NCBI GenBank assembly: GCA_947579665.1
Contig: OX388343.1
Span: 98,895,657-98,959,656, forward strand
Origin: Sympetrum striolatum
Lineage: Eukaryota > Arthropoda > Insecta > Odonata > Libellulidae
Reading direction: 5' to 3'
Length of the DNA stretch: 64,000 bases
Positions within the stretch are counted from its first letter, which is position 1; each line of letters starts with the position of its first letter. The notes below the pieces were generated by a model. It searched no databases. It was not told where the DNA came from and was given only the letters and a program-made list of their open reading frames with translations. Positions 36,901 through 50,600 of this stretch are shown piece after piece. The translations under genes and the position numbers were made by a program.

Positions 36901-38672
36901 GTTGTGTAGCTTATATTTAAATGTTTATTTGTCAATATTTTATTAAGAAAACTTAATTTAATTGCTAAATAAATCATTTAGCAATTATTTTTTCTTTTTA
37001 TGTTTATTTTCATTTACAATAAACAATTCTGTAATTTATTTTATTTAACAATAGAGAAGAGAATTATTTAAACTTATTTGTAGAAATAAGTGAAGAATAG
37101 ATAACTTATACCCTAAATGCAGCTCAACTAAACTTTAGAAAAGAAAAGGGGACAGTGATTTTAGCAGAAATGGGGAACCTGCGGCCACATGTGGAGTTAT
37201 TGGGTGTTCATTGCTGCATTTTTGTAATTTCTTGAAACGGATGCACCCATTGAAATACTTATTTTAGGTTATACCTAGAGTTATTATAGGTTAAACTCGT
37301 TTTCGTTTCAATAATTTAACTTCAGAACTATTTGAATGAAGTTAATACTTTAATTGCTCCTTATGGTTTTGCAAAATTGGCGCGATGGAGTATACATGCG
37401 GCCATGAAAAGCAATGAAAAGGTACTTTCGTATTCAGTTAGCTAAAATAAACATACAGGTAACGCCGTATTATTTGAACGAAGCAACTAGCATTACAGAA
37501 AAGTTCTGCTGATTGCATAAGCACGAGGATAAAATCCTGACTCCTATACTGGGGGACCCATGGCATGTTAGACCTGGATTACCAGAAGGCTATTGATGAA
37601 TGATTTACATAATGATCCGAATAGTTTTTTATTCTTTGATCGTGGCACATGATTATGATTTTCTCAGAGATCTTAAGATGCAGCGCAGGAAGGGTGGGAA
37701 AATTTTAAAGTTTGACGAGAATAGAAGTTATGTTCGATGTTCGATGATGAGAAGAAGGATCGATTTCCTTATAAAGCAATCATCGGTTATCTATGGAAAC
37801 CAAGGACTAATTTCTTCCAATCGATACTCCAATCAAGGTTTATAGTTGATTCCGCTATTGGGCTTATACCGTAATATTATCGGATGTGGCGAAGTCTAGC
37901 GGAAAATCCTCTTAAATTGCAAGACCATTTCTTAAGAATTTCTTAATATGTACTCTGTCTCCAATATCGTTGATTCAGAATTTCGAAAGCTTAAGGATCG
38001 AAGATGAACCAATGCATTCGTTGGGTATTTAAATTATAATATTATTTCCGACGATAGGATGCAATCCATTTAGTGAAAAGTGTTTCGGGATTAGCTGGTG
38101 GTCTATTCGAAAGAAAAGTAGAGATATTTTAAGCCAATAATATGTTTAATTTTCTTCTTTTCAATAATAGCTAAATATATGCTTCAATTAATTTAGAACC
38201 GACAATTTTATAGTAATCTAAACGCTGGATTCTTAAACTTTTTACGGCTTGTAAATGCCAGATTAATTATTTATTTGTAAGAACTAAAAGATGACGGAGT
38301 CTTTCAAAGTTTTTATGCAATCCGTGCACATATACCTTCGTCATCCCTATCATCCACGCCCTGAGGCTTCCAGGAGAACAAAAACTAACGGAACATAAAC
38401 TCAAATAAAAAACAGGCTTTAAGATTAACCATCCGCCATCAACAACAATCGCGAATCAGACAAAGGCCTCCTGCACATACCGAAAGAAGATACGAAGTGC
38501 GTAGAACAACAGAGCGGGTTTATTATCTTCCTTTCCGCTTCCTTGCGCATCTGAATGGGGCTTAGCGGATCAAATAAAAAGGAGCAGCAAAACCCTAAGC
38601 TGGAAAGGATCAACCTGAGATAGGGGGAGACGATCAACCAACAGTGCCTTTACTCCTTGCATTCCTCTCTAC
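33983..38672. other. Long gene-free stretch
   Basis: Purine-rich tracts at 34490-34760 and 35560-36000 create overlapping low-complexity frames on one strand (Arg/Lys-rich) or the other (Ser/Phe/Pro-rich). I do not count these as genes. The rest is AT-rich with no repeat copy recognised. Confidence 0.4.
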
Positions 38673-38732
38673 CCCATTGCACTTTCCCCAACCCACTGCA
38701 CTTTCCCCAACTAACTGCACTTTCCCGCAACC
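38673..38732 (+). repeat. Minisatellite, about 3 units of 19 bp
   Basis: The unit ctgcactttccccaac with 2-3 linking bases occurs three times in tandem, the last with a g insertion (cccgcaacc). Confidence 0.75.
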
Positions 38733-39082
38733 ACATTACCTCACACCTCTCTCATTATGTCTCCTCATCTTTGAGACCACTTCTTCATTACGTTAACGAC
38801 GAGTCATTGTGCTGCTCCCACAACTACTCACGTATGCGTTGGTAAGTCCCCTCCTGCCCTCTCCCCATCGAAAATTCCTCCGAAGGTTTCTTTTCTCCTT
38901 CCAATGAGTGCCATCTCGAATTCTGTTATAGAGGAAGAGTGGGAGCCTCATTATCGACTCATAAGCGTGTCACGAACAGACGCGTAGCGCCTTCCGTGGT
39001 CATCCAATGAAACAGTCGTCGCCTGGCACCTCTCAATTCCTTTCATTTCACGGGTGACGCTAAATTGAAATTAAGGTCTATT
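38733..39082. other. Non-coding sequence
   Basis: Nothing recognised between the minisatellite and the retroelement end. Confidence 0.45.
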
Positions 39083-39340
39083 TTTATTATTATTAAGGTC
39101 TTTATTAAAGGCGAGATTGAGACTATAAAGTCTCTTCTTCCATCTATCCTTTCGTCAATGGTATTATATACATAAAAGCTTGTGTATATGTGAATAGAAA
39201 TAGAGAGGAAAACTTTAGAAGGAGTGTAAGTAAAAAAAACCTAAGGTGATATCTTAGGAAAAGATATCCACAGCAGGAGAACTCCCACAGAGAAGGGGGG
39301 TGTGAAAAACCTGCGCAAACCTACTGATAGTAGAAGCTAA
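39083..39340 (-). mobile_element. LINE 3' end with (ATT)n tail, copy 1
   Basis: On the minus strand the block ends with gagactttatagtctc (a 6-bp-stem hairpin, 39118-39133), ctcgcctttaataaagacc (containing AATAAA) and an (AAT)n tail at 39083-39094. It shares most of its length with 40374-40612, including cctgcgcaaac, the ggggggtgtgaaaaa block and the flanking ctaag..cttag stem-loop. The block caccccccttctctgtggga is related to the plus-strand 3'-UTR near 16385. No coding sequence is attached. Confidence 0.72.
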
Positions 39341-40373
39341 AAGATGTTAAAGAAAGCTGTGTATAACATGGAGATAATAAAAGTAATATTATTATAACTA
39401 AATTACAAATTAATAATAAAATCAGAAACAGGATAAATTACAATAGTAAACCATGAGGAAACAATTAATAAGGGATTTTCAAGCAATACTTTGCCATGAA
39501 AGTAACATTTATGCGATGATAATTTATGAATGTGGCGTTTAATATTACACCCATACGAATTTATTATATTGCAGTTTTAATTAGACCATTGAGATCCGTG
39601 AAATCGAAATAAATTAGAATTCTTCATATATCAGTAACTTGCCTAAAATATTCTCTGACCAATTTTGTGTAATCTCTTTTAATGATTCCGTTTTGTTATA
39701 AAAATAGTTTAAAACAAGCCTTTACACAAAACAAGTCAAGTAAGTTTCTGAATTATACAAATGGCAATTAAAGCAACTATAACTGTATTATATAAGACTT
39801 TAGGTTTCAGAAATAATGAGTAATAAATAATTCCCTTTGAGTGAATTGTCGTGTTATGCGGCTATTTCGTTTAAAAATATTCATGTTATATTCTCATTTG
39901 AATTACTCTTCCAATATTTATTACTTTTTGTTTAGAATTGCGATGTAATAAACTAGCCTTCATAAGATAAAACGCCAATAATTAAAATATATTGTGATTT
40001 TTAAATAAGTAATAGTAGGCCGAATATAATATTATTTGATATACAATTTTAGTGGACCATATCATTAGAAAAATCTTCTCTGGAGACCATAGCATTCATG
40101 AGCCAAATGACTTTAAATATTTAAAGAAAGGCCAATTGAATATAGTTTTGAAATAAAATTACATTAATGAACTTCTTAACAATAACACGTGCGGTGATAA
40201 TTTAAATCCAGCATCAAACTATACTTTCGTGAGGTGAACTCAAGAATGATGATCCATTGGAAGGCCACATTTAGCGTTTAGTCTCATCCATCAAGTCGCG
40301 TTGCGCGTTTCCTACATTAAAATGAGTAAACATCGATTTTTTTACGAGAAAACATGTTAATTGCTTATAGTAA
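39341..40373. other. Non-coding AT-rich spacer
   Basis: No gene or repeat recognised between the two tandemly oriented LINE ends. Confidence 0.45.
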
Positions 40374-40612
40374 TAATAATGATAATAATAATAAATCGTC
40401 TTTATTTGGGCGAGATTGAGACTTAAAAGTCTCTTCTTCCATCCAACCCATCGTCATTAATTATAAAATAAGAAGTAGAAATAATTAGAAGAATTGTGGA
40501 TGTAAAAAACCTAAGATAATCTTAGGAAAAAAATCGACTGCAGGAAAACCGCCACAAGGAAGGGGGGTGTGAAAAACCTGCGCAAAACTACCGATAGTAA
40601 TAGCTAAAAGAT
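40374..40612 (-). mobile_element. LINE 3' end with (ATT)n tail, copy 2
   Basis: Same orientation and order as copy 1, about 1.3 kb away: a (TAA)n-type tract at 40370-40395, a polyadenylation-type aataaa complement within gtctttatttggg, the hairpin gagacttaaaagtctc (40414-40429), the cttag stem-loop and the ggggggtgtgaaaaa block. Divergence from copy 1 is moderate, mainly small indels, so these are separate insertions or an old local duplication. Confidence 0.72.
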
Positions 40613-43600
40613 AAGAGAAGAGAAAAACATTCAAAAATAAATAAATACACTACCAATAAGTAATTACATGCAATACATAAATAAGAATCAGTTCACATTT
40701 AAAAAAGAGATCAATATACAAAGTAACATAAAAACCAAAATAGAAAAACAAGGAAAACGTATGTGGATTTTCATCCTTAAAGTACATTATGAGGAAAAGA
40801 AAAGAATATTTTTAAAAAACAGTATCAAAATAATGCATACAGTATGTACTAGTCAAAATTGTATATAAGACATTTAGGTAATTTTAACTAAGAAAAAAAG
40901 AGAAAAAAATTAGAAACAGATGAGAATTATTAGGTTCAAAGACAGAGAATAATTACGTACAAAGACAAAGAAAGCATCTACATTGACTTATTAGAAAACA
41001 TCTTCCACTTAATACTTTTGCTTTTCGTTGATAGCAATATTGGATAGAAAAATTATTTAAATACAGGTCTTTTAGTGAAAAGGCCACTAGTGAGAAGTAC
41101 TCCACCTCTGGATTCGCTCTTTACTATTAATGTGACTAATCCAATCATAATCGCTCTCGGGCATTCCAAATTTAAAAATGATAGAAGCGATATACGATGA
41201 GAACTAATTTTTCTGATGGTTTAAAGGAAACTGAAATCTAGGATTTAAATTGGTCCTGGAAATTCCAGCGATAGCGAACGGCTCCTGAAATTCCAGTGTA
41301 GGGTGTCGACTGCAGTAAATACCCCCTTAGGTCCGCAACGCAATTTTCAGAGATATAAAGACCTCATTTCGGATCTTCAGAGGTAATCCAAGACCTTTTT
41401 ATTACTTTGTTATGGGGACCACTTTAATGGAAACTGTAGCAGAATGCTCATCCTAGACATAAAATTTTCTGTAACGCTTTCCAGAGGAACCCTACTCATC
41501 TATCCCTCAAAGGAGACTGCAAAAGGTAGCCGTCCTTTTAAACTAATCACGGAAATGCTATCTCAGGCTCTTTCCCGGCAAACTTCGATTCGCATCGTTC
41601 GAGAGCGGAAAATAATAGCGCATGGACGCTTGAGGAATTCTCGTTCTAATTTCGCTGCACCTTCAAGAGCCGCATCGCTTAGCGAGGAAGTTGGTCAAAC
41701 AAGAAACAATTTCATAATAAGAAGAAAGATGCGCTTCTTTTAGGAGCTGTTTCTTTGTCTCGGACGGAATGAAACTACCTTATCGCTTCCCGTGAGACGC
41801 TTCTTGCCAAATACCCGATAATATGAAAAGAAACGCAGTAAAACCCGCCCCACGTAGACAGGCTTTTATGAAAGCTTTCGATACTCTCTCAGTCTTAAAA
41901 ACTTCTCTTCCAAATAAAATATGTTTTATCTCCATTGAGATGGAATCCCTGCACTGGATAAGAGCTTGTCTCCGTTCCTCATCGCTTCTTCTTCAGAAAG
42001 GAAGAGAAAGTGGGAGCAGCTCTATGATCATCCTTATCTTTCAACTCTTTGATATCCCACTTCTAAAGGTTTAAGAAACCGCAACTCGCACAGATCCAAA
42101 TATCGCCCAAAACACTCCACTCCCTTACACTCTTTCCTCATTTGTTTCTCCGCGGGAAAAAAAGAGGAATTAATCCACCGGCGTTCGCTCGGCTAAGATT
42201 TCTTTTCCCATTTCTTTCGCCTTATCCCCACAACAAGGAGATCCACTCCCACACCTCCCCCCTTTCATTTCTGCAAAAGGCCCGTTTCATTAGGGAGACT
42301 GTAAGGATTGCAATGAATGTGACGCGAGCATGGATGCGTGGGATTCCCTAACCACAAAGATACAGTAATCTCCCTCGACAAAACCAACCGCGACCAAAAA
42401 TAAAAGCGACCGAAACATTAGAAATAAAAGAGGAATGGATGGGCGAGAGGGAAGAAAAAAAGATGATTCGAAATGCGGTAAGAGAGGATGGGGTAGTGTG
42501 GTCACAACAGCCGCAAGTTTCCATCCCCAGAGGGTCATTACAGTGGCACGATAACAAATACAAAAGGGGGTTGTTGGGAGGAGCGGTAAGATAGAGATAG
42601 GATACGGCGGACCTTTTTCTTGCGGAGACGCAAGAGGGAGAGCGTTAAAATAATGAGAGTAAGGAAAGTTTTAGTCAAAAAAAGAGGGGAAGATACGGTG
42701 ATGGTGAAAAACGAGGTAGCTTTCCGAAGTAACGAGAAAAAGGGAAAGGATAAGCAATAACAGGAGGAGAGGGACTCCTTATAGCTTAAGAGTGTTCATT
42801 ATTTCCCCTATTCGTTGAAGCATTATTTCTTGAATCCGTTCGTGACATCAGTATAAGACATAAAGGAGGCAATCGGGGAGAATGATTGTATCCACCAAAG
42901 GCGTGAGAGGACTCCTTGGAGAATGTCAGAAGACGAACATAAAGGCTGCAACACGAAGGTTAATCCTCAGAAGCAACAGAGTGTGACGAAGGGGATGGAT
43001 GAAAGGAGACGAAGAGGGAAATGAAGAGAACGATAATGGAGAATGCCGAGGAAACATGACATTCATGTTGAGGGGGAATGAGGTTTAAAATGATCATGGC
43101 AAGTTCATGCTGGCAAAAATATTTCTAGCTGGTCAATCGAAGGCAATGATACAAACATAACGAGTAATAATATTTGCTATCCGAAGATATTCCTTTCCTG
43201 AATTATCCCTCATGACGAAGGCTGGAACGATGCTTTTGCTGAAAGAAATCCGAGTTATCGTATCTAATTGACGGGAAAACAATTCTTTCTGTTTCCTTCG
43301 AAATGCGCTCGCGAGTATTTTAGAAGAAATTCATTTGTGAAAACGGATGATAACCGAGTCATGCAGGATATTAAAGGATAAAATTTCAAATTACCATTTT
43401 CGTTTACTCTAAATTGCGTTAAATTCCAACGTTTTTACTTTAATAGTTTCTTATATGTTTTTTGAAATCTCATTCAATGAAATTCTCAAATTAATATATT
43501 TTTATTTGTTTCACTCGAGAAAATTATCCTATTTTATACACTAGGCTGTTGAAAGTTTATCATTGTATGATGCAGAGAGTCAAGAATTCCATTTACACTG

Positions 43601-44574
43601 TTTCTTCAAACTCTAGGGAGAAACATGTGTCTAATGCTTGTTTTACAATTTAGCTTTACGCTTTTATGCTATCTAAGATACTTCATTTTGAACGATCAAA
43701 AATCTCTCTTTATTTAGTATTAAGTTTAATTTCCACAACACCTCAGTTGCCTCAGTGGATTCTATTTAAGGCAACTTTAATTTTAATGAAAAACACAAAT
43801 GGAACTATTCCATAACTTCAATTACAACATCGTAGAAAGTCATTAACAAATAGCATTTTTAGAAAGATTAATTTTTTGTAGAAATCAAAAATAAAAATCT
43901 TTAAATCAGATAGAAACAATTAACTAGTATCCTGGAGTCTATATGTAATAAAAATTTTAAATGTTTGAAAATTTCTAGTTCAACACGTTGTAACATAAAA
44001 CATATCCTCAAACTCGAAGAAAAATAATATATAGCCGACGAAACGCCAAGAAATGTATCCCATCTAAACTGAAGATACAGCAGAAATATGGTTGACCAAG
44101 TCTCAAATCGATGGTACAAAATTTCGGAGAAAACTGGACAGCTGAAGGGTATTTGGTTGGAGCTCATCGCTGTAAGGGAGACGAAGATTATTCACGAAAA
44201 GAGTTACCAAGGAGATGCGAGGGGTTATTGGCCTCTCCCATTGTCCCTCGCTCGTTTGGTGTTCATCTTTATGGCAATGTGAGCTTCGTTCAATCCGAGC
44301 TTTATCCTGAGGGAAATTTCTTTTTCGTATCGATTTCTTAGGCTGAAAGAAAAAATAAGGCAGAGTCGCCCAAAGGACGGAGTGAGATTGGTGTCTGTCA
44401 CACTATCGACTTCCATGTGCAGTGGTAAATGCAGCGCAAGAATTGCACCGCACTAAATGACTGCGTAGGAAACAGATGTCCACTCCGAACGCTCCTGGAG
44501 GATATTGCGATCCTACTTCAATGTCTTTGCTTTAACATCAACAATATATGTTATACTCAGTAAATTCTTTAAAG
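40613..44574. other. Gene-free stretch
   Basis: About 41440-42620 is GC-richer with several 70-100 codon frames on both strands. None has a domain or a splice arrangement that I can support. Confidence 0.35.
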
Positions 44575-44698
44575 AGATAATATTATCCTAAGGTTCCTGC
44601 TGATGGCTGTTACTGTAGATTGAGTCACAATATACTCCAAGCACGTGTGTTGCTTGGTGCTTGCAGTACATTGTGACTCAATCTACAGATAATATCAT
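44575..44698 (+). mobile_element. Short fold-back insertion F2 with target duplication
   Basis: Arms of 30 bp (44615-44644 and 44657-44686, two mismatches) surround a 12-bp loop. An extension at 44584-44614 lies outside the left arm. The direct repeat agataatat is at 44575-44583 and 44687-44695, extending to 11 of 12 (44575-44586 and 44687-44698). The extension and arm match F1 at 14461-14568 read in reverse. The arms contain tgtagattgagtcacaa, and the extension contains gctgatggctgttac, which resembles the PLE tail motif. Confidence 0.82.
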
Positions 44699-47600
44699 AT
44701 TGACGTATTACAGTCATGATAAAATTATATACATTTTAAAATAAAAATTGAATGCTAATCGAAACTAATAATAGAATATTCTTAGTCAATTTTGGGAAGA
44801 AAATTCACCATGGCTTGTTTGCAGATTGTCGGTCAATGGATCGGTCGTAAAATACTGTATTTCGGCCACAAATGTCTCAGATGTTCTTCAAAAGGATTAG
44901 TTTGGGTTTGTTTCTGCATGTATATTGTATTCTTCTCTCTTAAACTTTAAACTTCAATCAAGCAACAGCAACAACGGTATATAACGTCACTTTAAAATTT
45001 AACAAATTGTATATTAAGAAAAGTTAAAACATTTTATATACATTTTTCTCATAGGAAAAGATGTTCCTAAGTCAAGCTTTAATATTTATGAAACATTAAA
45101 GTACCTAAATGATAAAAAAGAAATATTAATTGTGATACTTCCGATTTGACTTATTGTAAATATTTTTATGCTTATGAAATCAACATAAGATGGTGTAAAC
45201 GTTTGAAATGGAAATAAGTAAATTACGTCCTCCAAAATACAATTCACGAATATTTCATTATTAAGAGAATGGTGTAATTTTATTTTATGTATACAAAAGA
45301 AGTCCTTACTGGCATAAACCATAAAATAATTATTTGGATAAAAGTAAAAAGATAATATATAAAATCTGAAGAATGAAACACAATGACTTGGACTGTTTGA
45401 GGTACTTTACAATTTTCCTTTATTGAACGCTCATGTGACAAAGTTAAAGTTAAGCACAATTTTAGAGTACTTTAATACCAAGTTAGCATAATCTTACTTT
45501 GTAAACATGAGTTATGGTACGAGCAATGAGAAACTATAGCAGATCGAACACTTCATCCAACACAGGATGAGAATCGAAATATGAAAATGAGTAAATTTGA
45601 ACAAAGGGCTTCTTTGCTTCTGGTTCGCGTGGTTTCTCAAAACTCTGTTTACATCCAATTCCACATCATCATCGCTCACCCTAAGTCTCCATATTTCGAG
45701 TCGACTTTCACTTATTATAACGTCCCTGTGAACCTTCCAAGCTTATGCGCTCCATCTAGTGGGAAAATGGGATGCCCAAAAGGATCTTGTGATAAATTAC
45801 TGACATTTCTCTCCGAAACAACTCACCAAGACGCCATCTTACGTTCAGAAGCAAATTTCATCGAAATTTATTATTTAACCAAGTAGATGCTACATTCAGA
45901 TTAATTATTTTCTGTTTATATGAAAAGTTTCATAAGAAAGCTGGCATTAGTTTAAGGAAATTAAGAAGATGGGTATTAGAAAACTGTGTATTGTAATCGT
46001 AAAAATTATACTAAAGAAATAAAGGACAAAGGTAATAATTATCTTCATAACATTATTCTCTACTGAAAATTCGGTTTATATAAGATGAAAGTAAGCAATT
46101 ATGCAGATATTATCAGATAGTATCTTCAATCTTGAGATTTAATTTAAGATGTTGATTGACACTTTGACCGCAATGGTCTGATTTCAATTCTCTAAAGAAA
46201 ACGCATCATAGTTCAAAGTTAATTAAAGTAGACTTAAAATCAATAATTATTATAAAAAATTAAAAATTAATATAATTGAAGGAATAACAGATTGGCAAAG
46301 ATTAAAAGTAAACAGTTCATCAAACCTTAATTTAGTGAGTAAACGACATCTTCAACGCATATAAACGAAATGTTCGCAATTAAATGGGATTTATTTCTTT
46401 CTGAAGTACTTCAGTACTAAAGATTTTACACAGATGCAGATGAAGAAAATAAAGACATTCATCATGAGATACTGATGAATTGATCCTTCCTACCTAATCG
46501 GTATATTTTTTAAGGGAAACTTTATGATACCCTATAAACTGCAGTTTTTTTCTAAGAAATGTTTTAAATGTAAGCTTAATTTATTTTCAAACTGAATCTT
46601 TTGAATGTAATAATTAGTTTAATTTCAAGCCATTTTTCTGCAAAATTCCAAATCATTGAATTTCTAGTGAAATATTACTGTTTTTAATATTATGTTTACA
46701 ATAAAACTATTGCTGTACTTTGTTATTATAATTTTTAGAAAATCTGATTATGAACGTAATAAATAATCATTACTGGAGGCAAAGAAATAAGAATTCGTGT
46801 ATAATTAAATGAAAACATTCCAAAATTTCAATCGAAATAATCTAGAAAATGTGGAAGTTATCATCCTTACGGAGATAATCGAGTACTTGATTGCAAATCA
46901 AAATACGTATTATTGGTGAATTGTAGCAAAAATATAAAAAAATGATATAGCTTCAAACACACGAGTAGAACTAAAACACTGAGTCGAGGTTGCCGAAAAC
47001 AACTCATAACAGGACTCCGAACCTCAATTATCATCATCGCACACTTGGTTGCGCACCAAATCTGATGGCGCAGGGAGGTCTAGTAATGTTGCGGAGTTTT
47101 CTACGCTGCATAAGAATTTTTGCGCGATTATGGAACATATGGCTAGAGGATGAAAAAGTCTTCCCAGATGAAAATCTCCAAAGTAAATTTAATTCAAGAG
47201 AACATATTTGGAGTTGCACGAAAACGCAGGACAGACTGAGAACGTGCGAAGGTCTTCAAACAAGGTAAAATAATCCGTCCCTTTCCATTCAGGTCCTTCC
47301 GCTTGCTCGCTCATCGCCCTCAGTCTTCACTGATTGCCCATAGCAGTCGGCAGTTCGAGGAAATCCCTATTACCGAGAAAAATAACCAAAAATGTCTCCG
47401 TTTCACGTATCTCTCCTTTATTTTCGCTGCGACTCGTTGGGCCTTCGTTAGGGCGTCCCTTTGTTTAAGTCACCAACGAAAAAAGAAGATAACCGTGGCA
47501 ACAGATGTGCGGGGTCTCATTACCTATGTGGGTCACGAATTCAGCTCCTGATGACATCGTCAATGACTGAACCGGGGAAGTGATGCTCTCAAATAAACAC

Positions 47601-50600
47601 CTTTATTCCGGGACTCGCTGATAACATCTTCCGGTGGACGTTTTTATAATTTAACGTTGCAAAAATTCATCTTAATGATATACATGCCATTTTAATCTGC
47701 TGCAATAACGGATCCCCCAACGAAGCTATTTTTGAACCTCCGAAAACGAAAAGATTTATGGGATAACTCAAAAGATGAATCGTAATGTGAAGTCTCACAG
47801 TTGACTATTGCTAATACAAGTAAGAGTGAAACTGTAATTATATCGAAGATCCACGTAACTATTCCATAAGTATAGTATCCATCCATCCACACACTACTCT
47901 ATTCGTTACTTTGACAATAACTTTAGTGCATTTTGTTTCTATCAGGTATAATTACGATCCGTTTCAGAAGTAGTGAAAATGGGAAAATTATGCTTCTTAG
48001 CCTAGTAATTTCGCTAGAAATTAATTTTACAGAATTAGAAAATATTTAAGAATGTAAACTAATCATTCTAGTAGAAAAGTCGTTTCTCTACAAGTAGTAT
48101 GCTCGCATATAGCATTTGTAAGAATTAAGAATAAACGAAAATATTAAAATAATAAAATTCGAAGAAAGGTTAATTTCAATAATCATCTAAGTAACGCATT
48201 TGTTACCCTGAAATGAGTATCACTCGTAAGTGGAAACAGAAAATGTGAGTGGAGACTGAATTTGAGATGTGAGGATTTCCTCGTGTAGGAGAAAAAATAG
48301 GAAGATAATACAGCAAAAGGTTCTCCCTATGTGACACATCCTTCAAGGGTGGGAAGCATGAAAACCGAAACACAGATATAAGGAAGGAAGGCAAAGAAGA
48401 GGAAAAAATAACAATAAGACACAAAAGGAGCCATCGCCACATTTTTTATACATCTCGATCCATCTTTAAGCGAAGGTCATTTGATTCGATATTCGTAGAA
48501 CCCTCGAGGGTGGCGTTAAAAGAGTATAAGAAAGAGGCATAAAAAAGGAAAAGAGAGATCTGGGAAGGGTGAAAAACAAGCGTCCATTGTGCCGTAGAAA
48601 AGTGTGCCGAGTGGGCGGGAGAATGAAATCCGAAACGTTCGCCTGCATTGCAGCTTCCCCCCCTTTAATGGACACACTGATTGAGTGGAGGAGACTGGAT
48701 CAATTTCCCATACATCCCGCACCTGCGATCTTCTTGAGTCGCTTTTAATGGCACGCCCATCGCGGATCCGTGTTTGGATTGCTCATAATGCGAGTACGAT
48801 TTGTTGTCTACCGGAAAGCGATTTGGGCGGTGTACCCTTTCCGAATGTTTTTCCGCGACGCTTAAGTTCATGGGCCGTTTGCAAGCCCAAATGGGACCGT
48901 ATTCGGGGGAAGAATCGGACGGAAAATGGGCACATTTTTTAAACTTCATCGCCAATTGGTGGAGTCACTTCGTCTCAGATTTAAAGATATAATGTTTGGA
49001 TTTACTCATTCCACACACAATAGGGAGTGATATTTTTTTTACATTTTAAAAATGTCGTAAAATGGAACTAAGCTACTTGATAAATCGGTGAAAATTCAGA
49101 CACACAACTTAAATTGTCGCTATTTCAATCCTTTAAAGTGAAGGACAATTGACGATATCTGAATGGAGCATATATGATTATATTTTACTTACTTATGCGA
49201 GATGTTCTCACATAATTTAGTTAAAAGGTGGATATTTGAACTTGTGTGATATGAGTATATGACTAAAATTAATAAGAAAACTATTCTTCTTATTTATTTC
49301 ATGGAAACGTGGAAAAATTTGCGTTGGAATGAAAACAAAATAACTGTACCTAGCTGAAAACATGTACTTGAAATATTAGCAAGAGAAGCACACTCTTAGC
49401 GTTTGAATAAAGTCAATTTGGCTTAGTTCTTCGTCAAGTTAGGTGACAAAAACAACTATTAATATCAGCAATAAACCTTGAGTGAACCAATAAAAATCTT
49501 AACGACCTTCTATTTGAACTTTTTGTCATTTCTCCTTTCCTATTAGAGAACTTTATCTAGTGAGGAAGTTGAACCATTTATGTTAAGCATTAGGACATGA
49601 TGCAATGACTGTGAATTACATGCTGTCTTTTCTTATTTGGTCCACTCTTTCTCCTCTCATGCCAAGTTTTGGGTAAGAGACCCAGGAATACATCAAAACA
49701 AAAAAAGAGGGGGGTAGAAATTTCATGGAAAAAGAAAATCAAGATTGAGAATGAAATAAAGTGAAACAACCCCTAGGCGGAGGAGTGGGTAAGCCCAGAT
49801 TAGAGAAAGGGTGTCATTGGTATCTAAGCGTATACGAAGCAGTGTGAAGGACCTCAGCCGATGGAAGATGAGGTACATAATGAGGAAAGGTTACTTATTT
49901 TTTACAAACTATAATATCGTGCCATGTTCCCCCATATAATTTGTTACCATATTGATAAGTTGAATAAGTATTTGTTTAGCAAATTATTATGAAAAGTAAA
50001 GTTGATGCCTGTGTCACGTTTATAAAAATGAAAAGCGATTTAAAGTAAATTATAATGGTATAATAAAATAAATCTTAATTTAACAAGCTAGAAATATTCC
50101 AAATTTTCTGAATCAATATCGCTCGAAAATATTGAATTGAACTTTACAAACCTCTCCCTACTCCGTGGATATAAAAAAATCGATATTAGTATACGGATTG
50201 ATTAAAAAAATTCAATTAATTTCAATTTGAAAAATAATTATAATATATTATAATTTTTATAATTTCCATGTAATTCAAGAGGTTATTATATTTATCATCC
50301 TTAAATTTACCAAGAAATTTACGGATTTACCGAGGTTTACTAAGATTTCCCACTGCCAAATTAATGCTTTTTCGAAATGATTATTGCAATCGCATATTTG
50401 AACGATAAATTAAAATATTAAGAAGGGAAAAGATTATAACTTCCACAATACACTCACGACTGAAGATGAAAATAGTTCACATTCGTAGGCAGATCCACGT
50501 GAATACAAATAGTATTCACGATTTCCGTACTCTTACTTTCACCGTCACTTTCACTTTACCCTTATTTCCCACCAATGCCAGTACGTGATTTCCCCAAAGC

